Assembly (NCBI RefSeq): GCF_008107445.1
Contig: NZ_VSLD01000003.1
Location: 248,001 to 312,000 of the forward strand
From: Arthrobacter echini
GTDB taxonomy: Bacteria; Actinomycetota; Actinomycetes; Actinomycetales; Micrococcaceae
Direction: 5' to 3'
Length of the DNA stretch: 64,000 nucleotides
Position numbers and translations under genes: made by a program. Of this stretch, positions 34,701 through 41,110 are shown in pieces (the stretch's first letter is position 1; every line of letters starts with the position of its first letter). Below the pieces are notes generated by a model. The model was not told where the DNA came from. It worked only from the letters and a program-made list of their open reading frames with translations, and ran no database searches.

Positions 34701-34789
34701 TGGGCTACCTCGGAGGCCGCCGATCTGGTCAGCGGGCGCTCTACTGATTGTCCTTCGACTCCCTGTGCAGGGACAACCGAAGCCGTCAT
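31784..34789 (-). CDS. Fused lipid-linked sugar flippase and GT-C glycosyltransferase
   Basis: One 1001-residue frame joins two membrane proteins. Residues 1 to about 450 look like a polysaccharide-transport (Wzx/MATE-type) flippase with a dozen or more hydrophobic segments. A charged cytoplasmic linker (about 455-500) follows. Residues about 500-1001 resemble a dolichyl-phosphate-mannose-type GT-C glycosyltransferase (GT39/ArnT-like), with the catalytic acidic pair WVDE (Asp531, Glu532) in the first external loop and HPPGY just after. The arrangement would couple translocation of a lipid-linked sugar with its transfer outside the membrane. No frameshift or internal stop is seen. Its ATG overlaps the upstream stop (ATGA). 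Confidence 0.85.
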   Translation of the reverse strand: MTASVVPAQGVEGQSVERPLTRSAASEVAHSSGLLSISAGVVGVVSYASTLLMANALSSQDYSNLAGAQMLLNIVGIVASALVPLPLSHAVATYAPNSQGRRDGMAFALMVSLIAGMTAACVTGVVVSAFGSSVLAMAAALTAFILFLVAAPLGWMQGEMSFIRYAGVSIAEVLVRLGFSVLVVILALGATGAILGFALGALMILVVPRSFYRDLSWRPAIIKDRWRWAETGDIALTLCIVTALTGADVVVMSFLDGGTDAAAGFQALSTIAKGPIYVAAGTVLVAFPLLRRAGADRRVILVSALRSFGLLAIAAAAVIATVPASLVEFFLPDKYHASISLLPWLAAAGLGYAVLTVLATILLALRAYRRCQLGLIAAALFLPAGMAAGWHLDGVEGVAVGTAVASLASAMTLTLVAFPLLPPTTGRLALQGLLGGGALTLLFLLAGFQPLIWILVVLMTGAGILTGQRRLDTTGPEELREQGERPAARRFRRPQGSQLIRSGLVGFIIVVGVAFGVRAIGLTRGFELWVDEMLYAQLGYSVSLGQLPNLPDGPFMLHPPGYFLVEGAVISVFGISGDHVDLVLHLRWLNAVIGAATVGLAFLLVRKIANTPAAWAAAAVLILEPFVLRNNSRVFLETLGMAAMVGGLLVLVTLMLNPTARYRTARLIAGGLLMGYAVLTKDVYVLGAVLPVIAAALWRETLQVRESLTVVALSAVPYTIYLCVLGFNGLMGTWIWAKTSGVRRMIGLEQSTGFNAEGAPSLLSRVIDQVGQFGSSYLLLALTPITGLVLCFSRHAVRRLLGLTALAFGAFGLYSAAFGTLEEQYGYPVLFAGVLSLAVSTVDLLERRQSMRKPVVVFAVVFTALTAVFGVRALVTVDNGFVQARDWVAQNLPTDARVSVSNSTGELAFEGDDRFGVWPSAPLMEANGANYILTQDHPTSMGYGYAQPAMLEWLEENAVAAFSTNGPTNGITAIWQVDDETLREGAAENIGFPSATYETER

Positions 34790-36252
34790 ATGGGGCGGCC
34801 CCGGGAGGGATCGTCGAGGCCGGCAAGCTCATGATCAGCGTGCGGCGCGCCGGAAGGACCGGCGAGAATCCCGTCCCGGTCCGCCAACCGCACGTCTGCT
34901 TCGAACACCCCGAGGCGGCGCAGCATCCCCATAGCGTCAGTCTCGTCGCAGCCGTTGAGTAGCACCGAGGTTCGTCCGTCGACCTCGATCGCTTCGTCCG
35001 TGGCGCGCAGCGAGACAGATGGGTTGAATTTCGGCGGAGTGGAGAAGAGGGCCAGGGAGGACATGTCGGAACGGGCCCGCCGTCGTTGAGTCTTCGATGC
35101 ACCCGTGGCACCGGTCTCCTCGACGAGCACTCCCGCTAGGAGGGCAGCGCTGCGATCCCACGTGAAGCGGGCGGCCCAGACACGGCAAGCTTTCGTGGTG
35201 CTCTCCGCCGTGGCGTGATCACTGACCTCCTCGAGCGCCTTGATAAGTGTGCGGCCGAAGTCACGCGCTTCATCAACAAGCCACCCAGTTTCTCCGTCAA
35301 CCACCGAATCTCGGATGCCTGGCACCCGCAGGGCGATGCAGGGAATACCCCAGGCGTTCGCCTCGATGACGGAACATCCCCAGCCTTCGGCGGCCGACGT
35401 CGAGGCGGTGATCCATGCACGGCTCAGGAGCGCGTCGCGGACCTCGTTCGGCTGATACCCGTGAAAGGTGACATGACTCATGAGATTGAGGTCCGCGGCG
35501 ATGCCCTGGAGCCGATCCTTTTCGGGGCCGTCACCGACGATGTCGACGCGGAGGTTCGGGATCGATTCGACGACCACCGCGATCTGGCCCAGCAGCAGGT
35601 CTATCCGTTTATGGGGTACCAGGCGGCTCACGACTGCGATGGTGGGATCGGGGTCGCGGGGTCCGACGTTCTCGGGAAGCTCTACCGTCCCATTGGGAAC
35701 CACGAAGATCGGGCCGGTGTAGCCGAGGCGGCGGCGCAGCTCAAGGCGGGTCGAGGGGGAGACGGCGGCGATGGAACGGTTTCCGTAGACGAACCGCGCG
35801 ACGTCCTTCTCGAGGAAGCGACCGATCGCCGCGAGCGGGCGCCCGAAACGGGTGGCGAACTGGTCCTGATGGACGTGATGCACCACCTGCACGATCGGCA
35901 TGGAGCGGGGCAGGAACACGGGGGAGAAGAAGGGGATGCCGTTCTGGCAGTCGATGACGCCGTCGAACTTCTTCCCGCTGGCGAGCATCCAAGCTGCGGC
36001 ACGCGGGTACAGACCCAGCGCACCTCCGGATCGGATCACCGTGATGCCGTCAATGACCTCATGCGCGGACTGGGCCACTCCACGACTGGTGAACCAGGTG
36101 ACCGTTGCCCCGGCCTTCACCCAGCGAACGGCGATCTGATGCATGTACTGCTCGGCGCCTCCCGACTGGGGGTGCCGGATGTCACGCCAGTTGAGGACGA
36201 GCAGATTCTTCCCCGTCAGGCGCTCTACCGGTGCGGAATTCGTCGTGGTCAT
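34786..36252 (-). CDS. GT4-family glycosyltransferase with C-terminal extension
   Basis: This 488-residue protein has a GT-B fold in the first 375 residues: WRDIRHPQSGGAEQYMHQIA (acceptor-side glycine loop), VVSRLVPHKRIDLLL and SAAEGWGCSVIEANAWGIPC (donor ExxxxxxxE region). The last 110 residues are an unrecognised extension that ends in charged, disordered-looking sequence. The ATG at 36252 overlaps the upstream stop (TGATG), and the conserved region starts soon after it; a longer frame upstream is not supported. Second gene of the glycan operon. The role of the extension is unknown. Confidence 0.9.
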   Translation of the reverse strand: MTTTNSAPVERLTGKNLLVLNWRDIRHPQSGGAEQYMHQIAVRWVKAGATVTWFTSRGVAQSAHEVIDGITVIRSGGALGLYPRAAAWMLASGKKFDGVIDCQNGIPFFSPVFLPRSMPIVQVVHHVHQDQFATRFGRPLAAIGRFLEKDVARFVYGNRSIAAVSPSTRLELRRRLGYTGPIFVVPNGTVELPENVGPRDPDPTIAVVSRLVPHKRIDLLLGQIAVVVESIPNLRVDIVGDGPEKDRLQGIAADLNLMSHVTFHGYQPNEVRDALLSRAWITASTSAAEGWGCSVIEANAWGIPCIALRVPGIRDSVVDGETGWLVDEARDFGRTLIKALEEVSDHATAESTTKACRVWAARFTWDRSAALLAGVLVEETGATGASKTQRRRARSDMSSLALFSTPPKFNPSVSLRATDEAIEVDGRTSVLLNGCDETDAMGMLRRLGVFEADVRLADRDGILAGPSGAPHADHELAGLDDPSRGRPI

Positions 36253-37064
36253 CAGGAGAACCTCGCCATTTTCAGAACGGAGTGGAAGCTTGCGATGCCG
36301 TCGCGCACAGGCCTGAAAGTGGAGGCCGATCCGTCCGTCCAAGCGACCGGGACCTCGACAATCCGACCGCCGTGGTTCTGCACACGATGCAGCAGCTCAA
36401 CGTCGAAGGCGAAGCCCGTCGTGCGGCACTCGACGAGCGCGCGCTTCACGGCTTCGAGCTCGAAAAACTTGAAGCCGCACTGGGTGTCGACAATGCCCTG
36501 CACCATCCGGCGCGTCATCAAACGAAAGGCGCCGCCGCCCAGACGGCGCCCGAGCTGTTGTGGCTGGACGAATTCGGCGCCGGGTGCATGACGCGACGCG
36601 ATAACGGCCGAGGCCCCGCCCTCGAGCAACGGCATCGCCGTTTCCAGCGTTGCGACAGGAGTAGCGAGGTCCGCATCGAGGAAGCCGGTGAAGCGGGATC
36701 GGCTGCTGAGCAGACCGCGGCGGACTGCTGCGCCCTTACCCGGCTGCGCACACCCGATCAGGGACACTCCTACCGAGCTGGTTTGGCGGGCGATTCTCCG
36801 AACGACGGCACTGGTGTCATCGACGCTTCCGTTGTCGACCACGACGATGCGGGAGGACCATGTCTGCGACTCGAGGAAGTCGATGGTCGCTGCGAGCGTT
36901 CCCGGAATCCGGGAAGCTTCGTTGTATGCGGGGATGATGACTTCGAGATCTACGGCGGAACGGAGCCGGCGTCGGTCCGCGCCCGCTCTCCCCTCGTTCT
37001 TTGTGGGATCCTCATGTTTTTTGATCGGGACGCGGGCATGGGCGAGATTCGTTTCGATCCCCAA
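36252..37064 (-). CDS. GT2-family glycosyltransferase (polyprenyl-phosphate sugar type)
   Basis: This GT-A transferase has DLEVIIPAYNEASRI, VVVDNGSVDDTS, the metal-binding DADLATP and the helix GGAFRLMTRRMVQGIVDTQC with GFKFFE. These suit synthases that charge a polyprenyl phosphate with a hexose, which could supply the GT-C half of the fused protein. The TTG at 37064 gives 270 residues and has an ideal AAGGAG six bases upstream. A GTG at 37130 is also in frame but has no ribosome binding site and adds 22 non-conserved residues. First gene of the tightly coupled operon. Confidence 0.88.
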   Translation of the reverse strand: MGIETNLAHARVPIKKHEDPTKNEGRAGADRRRLRSAVDLEVIIPAYNEASRIPGTLAATIDFLESQTWSSRIVVVDNGSVDDTSAVVRRIARQTSSVGVSLIGCAQPGKGAAVRRGLLSSRSRFTGFLDADLATPVATLETAMPLLEGGASAVIASRHAPGAEFVQPQQLGRRLGGGAFRLMTRRMVQGIVDTQCGFKFFELEAVKRALVECRTTGFAFDVELLHRVQNHGGRIVEVPVAWTDGSASTFRPVRDGIASFHSVLKMARFS

Positions 37065-37070
37065 GAACTG

Positions 37071-37076
37071 CTCCTT
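37071..37076 (-). promoter_or_regulatory. Ribosome binding site that decides the GT2 start
   Basis: AAGGAG on the minus strand lies 6 nt before the TTG at 37064. The longer in-frame start at 37130 lacks any such site. Confidence 0.65.
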
Positions 37077-37231
37077 ATGTGTGTCGTGCCGTGAAACCAG
37101 CACGAAGTCGCGACGTACCGTCTCTGACACTACGGCGGCTTGCGGGCCCTATCACGAGTAGGTTCTACCCTTCGTAGGTAAGCAAATACTCATTTGTGTA
37201 GCGGGTCCTACCCGGAAGTATTGCGGGATGC

Positions 37232-39370
37232 TCATAAGTCGACGATGCCCTGGTCGATGAGTTCGGCGCGGAGTGCCGGTGCGATCTTCCTTTGGTAGGA
37301 CGGCGTCATATGAACCAGATCACGCTTGGTCGGGGTTGTTCCGACGAAGCTGGGGCACCAGTCCTCAGCGCAGAACCACAATTCCGGGTTCACGAAGTAG
37401 GCGTCGATGTTCTCGGTGAGCTCCTGCTCTGCGATCTGCATCGTTCTCCAGTCCGGGTCGATCGTGCCTGCGCAAAATGAGGGCTCGGCGATCTTCGAGT
37501 AGCATTCGGCGATGTCGGCGGATAAGGGGGGCGGTGCAAGAAAGACCACCCTGCCGACGGCGGCGTTGAAGCGCGAGACGATCGTCTTGGTGCTTTCCTG
37601 CCACTCCTCGGGGGTCATTGCTTCGTTCCACCCCGCAGGGAACCTCGGCTCGTAGGTGTTGGCAACGAAGACTAGATCCGGCTCCAGGTCGTTAATGGCA
37701 TCGACGGCCTGCGACTTTCGTTCCTCACAGGCATCGACCACTTCTGGTTCCGGATTCTCGATGAGGAGGTCCGTGAAGGTGCAACCGAACGTTCCCAGGC
37801 TGGTGACCTCCCAGCTCTCGTCGGAGCCCAGAGCTTCCCTCAGGGGCGATACCCACGTCATGGCGATGGAATCTCCTACGACGACCGCACGGCGCGTCGC
37901 TCGCGGATCTCCCCATGTGCAGTCCTTCACCGCGATAGGTCCGATACCCCCGCACGCCGTGACTTCCTCCGGAGCCTCTTCGCCTTTCATAGCGGCGTCG
38001 ATACTCGGCTCGAGGTCGGGCCACTCGCTGCTGCCGAGGGCTTCCCTAATCTGCTCCTGCAGCGAGGAGGTCTCCGCCGAGACGTCCTCGGGGAACGTTC
38101 CCGTCAAGGTGATGGTTTTCGCCTGGGCTGGAACGAAGGGGAGTGCCGCGGCGGCAAGAAGGAGGGTAACACCAGCAGCGACTCCAGCCCTCCTCACTTC
38201 GGTCCTGTGCGCGCGCACACCCCGCGCGGGCCGGCCGCCCGGCCTGGTGAGCCATGACGACTTCCGCACCGGGTCCTCGATCAGGTGGTACGAGTAGACC
38301 GCAGCAAGGAGCATTGCCAGAGCGCAGCCGAGGTAGAAGAAGGGCGTCCTACCCACGAAGACGGTCCCGGCGAGGATAATCACGGGGAAATGCCACAAGT
38401 AGAGGGAGTAAGAGATGTTCCCCAGGTAGACGCTCATCGGATTAGTGAGCGGGAAGAGGAAGCTGTGGCGGTCCGTCCCCGTACCGGCGAGGATGACCAG
38501 CACCGTACCCGCCACGGGCAGGAGGGCCCACGGGGCGGGGAAGGCAGATGACGAATCGATGAGGAACAGCCCCGCGACCATGGCGATCAGGCCGAGCCAC
38601 GCTAAGCCGGGCCTGAAGCGGGCACGGAGCTTGGAGCACAGGGGGGCTGCGAACGCCAGCGTTGCTCCCGCGCCCAGCTCCCAGGTGCGGGACAATGTCG
38701 AGAAATAGGCGCGAGTGGGCAGCGTCTGGGTCTCCCATGCCGCCCATGTCAGGGAGGCGAGCGATATCAACCCAATGGCCAGTCCGGCGATCAATCTGGC
38801 ATGCCGCGGTTCCCCGCCCTGCCTGACAATGAGCGTCAGGACAAGCAGCATCACCGCCGGCCACGCGAAGTAGAACTGCTCCTCGACCGACAGCGACCAG
38901 AAATGCTGCAGAGGAGACACAGGACCGTTCGCGGTGAAGTAGTCCGTTCCCGCCGCCGCAAAGCGCCAGTTCGCGCCGAACAACGCTGCTGCTGCGCCGT
39001 CTTTTACCGTCTCGACGAAGCGGGAGCCGCCGAAGATCAGGAAAGCTCCGACCAGTGTTACCACGATGGCAGCGGTCGAGGCCGGAAGGATGCGCTTGAC
39101 GCGTCTGCGGTAGAAATTGGCGAACGAGATACCACCCGTCTTTTCGTATTCCCGGAGAAGTAGCCCCGTAATGAGGAAGCCCGAGATGACGAAGAAGATA
39201 TCCACGCCGATGAAGCCGCCGCTCGGCCACCCTAGCAAGTGGTCCAGAACCACCACGATGACCGCCACTGCGCGCAGGCCCTGAATATCCGGACGGAGGC
39301 CACGTGGACTTGCTGCGGTTAGATCGCGGTCATCCCTCAGGTTTCGCACGTGAGGAGATGCCGGTCGCAT
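37232..39370 (-). CDS. OafA-type acyltransferase with fused SGNH domain
   Basis: This protein of about 712 residues has an N-terminal acyltransferase-3 domain with about ten membrane helices: LRPDIQGLRAVAVIVVVLDH, FIGVDIFFVISGFLITGLLL and the RRVKRILPAS motif. The C-terminal extracytoplasmic SGNH-hydrolase-like domain has the nucleophile motif VVVGDSIAMTW and a late DLVHMTP that may carry the catalytic His. Such proteins O-acetylate surface polysaccharides or peptidoglycan. The ATG at 39370 is preferred; a TTG at 39388 is also in frame. It ends 168 nt before the GT2 start and may drive or share the glycan operon's transcription. Confidence 0.9.
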   Translation of the reverse strand: MRPASPHVRNLRDDRDLTAASPRGLRPDIQGLRAVAVIVVVLDHLLGWPSGGFIGVDIFFVISGFLITGLLLREYEKTGGISFANFYRRRVKRILPASTAAIVVTLVGAFLIFGGSRFVETVKDGAAAALFGANWRFAAAGTDYFTANGPVSPLQHFWSLSVEEQFYFAWPAVMLLVLTLIVRQGGEPRHARLIAGLAIGLISLASLTWAAWETQTLPTRAYFSTLSRTWELGAGATLAFAAPLCSKLRARFRPGLAWLGLIAMVAGLFLIDSSSAFPAPWALLPVAGTVLVILAGTGTDRHSFLFPLTNPMSVYLGNISYSLYLWHFPVIILAGTVFVGRTPFFYLGCALAMLLAAVYSYHLIEDPVRKSSWLTRPGGRPARGVRAHRTEVRRAGVAAGVTLLLAAAALPFVPAQAKTITLTGTFPEDVSAETSSLQEQIREALGSSEWPDLEPSIDAAMKGEEAPEEVTACGGIGPIAVKDCTWGDPRATRRAVVVGDSIAMTWVSPLREALGSDESWEVTSLGTFGCTFTDLLIENPEPEVVDACEERKSQAVDAINDLEPDLVFVANTYEPRFPAGWNEAMTPEEWQESTKTIVSRFNAAVGRVVFLAPPPLSADIAECYSKIAEPSFCAGTIDPDWRTMQIAEQELTENIDAYFVNPELWFCAEDWCPSFVGTTPTKRDLVHMTPSYQRKIAPALRAELIDQGIVDL

Positions 39371-39694
39371 GGATGCCCCTAGGGTCAAGAGCGGCCAGGG
39401 GGCCTCGCCGCATCGACGGCAATGCTAGCGCAACCAACTGGAAGAGCGATTGGACAGACCATTACGTGCTCACCTGCGTTCGAGTTGCACACCGCACGTG
39501 GAGCCCTGCGGTAGCATTGAACCAATGCCTAGGCGAGGGAGCAGGCCGGTGGAAGCCGGCCGCACTCCGTGATCGACAGCGGCTGACGTCTCGACTGGTT
39601 TCCGGACGGCTGACCCCTGCGGATACTCCGTCGCCTGAGCAACGTCCCAGTACTCGGTCCTTCGCTCCGAGTCGCAACGTTCCCAGGAGGAACC
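39371..39694. other. Intergenic region and rplY leader
   Basis: No gene was found in these 324 bp between the divergent acyltransferase and rplY genes. A TAGCAT hexamer near 39512 may be the rplY -10 box. Two leader hairpins follow: GGCCGG (39544-39549) with CCGGCC (39556-39561), and ACTCGG (39652-39657) with CCGAGT (39667-39672). The second ends just before the AGGAGG ribosome binding site and could affect its access. Confidence 0.4.
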
Positions 39695-40330
39695 ATGTCC
39701 GAGCAGAAGCTCCCCGCCCATGTCCGCACCGAGTTCGGCAAGGGCTCGGCCCGCCGGGCCCGCCGGGAGAACATGATTCCCGCCGTGGTCTACGGCCACG
39801 GCGCCGATCCCATCCATGTCCTGCTCCCCTCGAAGGCGACAACGCTGGCGGTCCGCACTCCCAACGCACTGCTGACGCTCGATGTCGAGGGCGAGGACCA
39901 CCTCGCGCTGGTGAAGGACATCCAGCGGAACGCCATCAAGCAGATCGTGGAGCACCTCGACCTGCTGACCGTCCGCCGCGGTGAGAAGGTGGAGGTTGAC
40001 ATCACCGTCCACGTCGAAGGCGAAGCGGCTCCGGATGTGGCGTCGAACCTCGAGGCCAGCACGGTTCTCGTCGAGGCGGACGCGACGCGGCTCCCAGAGT
40101 CCGTCACCGTCAGCATCGAGGGACGCCAGATCGGCGAGCACGTCTACGCCTCCGACATCACCCTGCCGGACGGGGTCACACTCCTCACCGACCCCGAGAC
40201 ACTCGTGGTCAACCTCATGGCCCCCACCGTCCAGGATCTCGGCGAGACCGATGAGGTCGACTCCGAGGCAGCGGCAGAGGGTGCAACGGCAGGCGACGCC
40301 GATCAGGCCGCCGACGCTGACGAGCAGTAG
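39695..40330 (+). CDS. rplY: 50S ribosomal protein L25/general stress protein Ctc
   Basis: L25 binds 5S rRNA in the large subunit. The 211-residue protein is the long Ctc/TL5 form. It has the N-terminal 5S-binding beta-barrel (VRTEFGKGSARRARRENMIP, then VVYGHG), a C-terminal beta domain, and an acidic Ala/Glu/Asp-rich tail (about residues 185-211). AGGAGG precedes the ATG. The neighbour pth follows after 9 nt, a widely conserved pairing. Confidence 0.96.
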   Translation: MSEQKLPAHVRTEFGKGSARRARRENMIPAVVYGHGADPIHVLLPSKATTLAVRTPNALLTLDVEGEDHLALVKDIQRNAIKQIVEHLDLLTVRRGEKVEVDITVHVEGEAAPDVASNLEASTVLVEADATRLPESVTVSIEGRQIGEHVYASDITLPDGVTLLTDPETLVVNLMAPTVQDLGETDEVDSEAAAEGATAGDADQAADADEQ

Positions 40331-40339
40331 CAAGGACGC

Positions 40340-40927
40340 ATGACGGTGTCGGATACCTGGCTCGTAGTCGGGCTCGGGAATCCCGGGCCCGGCTACGCCG
40401 GTAATCGACACAATGTGGGACAGCTGGTGCTCGATGTGCTGGCGGCGCGACTGGGCGGCCGCTTCACGACGTCGAAGGCACAGGCCGTGACCCTCGGAGG
40501 GCGGCTCGGCCTCGGTGGACCGAGGCTCGTGCTGGCCAAACCCCTCACCTACATGAACCTGACCGGGGGTCCTGTCTCCGCCCTGGCACGCTTCCACGAC
40601 ATTGCGCCTGATCACGTCATTGCCGTCCATGACGAGATCGACATCGCGGCCGGCACCCTCAAGCTCAAGCTCGGAGGGGGAGAGGGCGGGCACAACGGCC
40701 TGCGAGACATCAGCAGGGCACTGGGTACCAAGGAGTACCACCGTGTGCGTGTCGGCGTCGGGCGTCCGCCGGGACGCCAGGATCCGGCCGACTTCGTGCT
40801 GAAGGACTTCGGGACGGCCGAGAAGAAAGAACTTCCGTTCCTGCTCGACGATGCCGCCGACGCCGTGGAACTCCTCATCACCGATGGCCTGCTCGCTGCA
40901 CAACAGCGCTTCCACCCCGCGAAATAA
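40340..40927 (+). CDS. pth: Peptidyl-tRNA hydrolase
   Basis: Pth releases tRNA from peptidyl-tRNA that drops off the ribosome. The 195-residue protein shows VGLGNPGPGYAGNRHNVGQL with the catalytic His in RHNVG, KPLTYMNLTGG, VIAVHDEIDI and GGGEGGHNGLRD, all family signatures. It follows rplY at once. In related genomes mfd lies nearby; here it is 11.8 kb further on. Confidence 0.97.
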   Translation: MTVSDTWLVVGLGNPGPGYAGNRHNVGQLVLDVLAARLGGRFTTSKAQAVTLGGRLGLGGPRLVLAKPLTYMNLTGGPVSALARFHDIAPDHVIAVHDEIDIAAGTLKLKLGGGEGGHNGLRDISRALGTKEYHRVRVGVGRPPGRQDPADFVLKDFGTAEKKELPFLLDDAADAVELLITDGLLAAQQRFHPAK

Positions 40928-40997
40928 TCGGGGAATGCTGCGGTGAGCCTGCGTCTGTCCGACGCCGTGCGCGGCAACTCCCGCGGTACAGTGAACC

Positions 40998-41003
40998 GAT
41001 AAT
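40998..41003 (+). promoter_or_regulatory. -10 hexamer upstream of the LAL regulator pair
   Basis: GATAAT lies in the 183-bp gap before the GTG at 41111 and would give a leader of about 100 nt. No clear -35 element is visible. Confidence 0.35.
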
Positions 41004-41110
41004 GCAAGCGTTGCAGGGCGGTAATGCACCATGGGGAAGAACCACGCGGGCGGAGTGAGGCCGGATCAGGATCGGCACCGCACAGCTGAGGCCTTCATCG
41101 GCCGTGCTCC

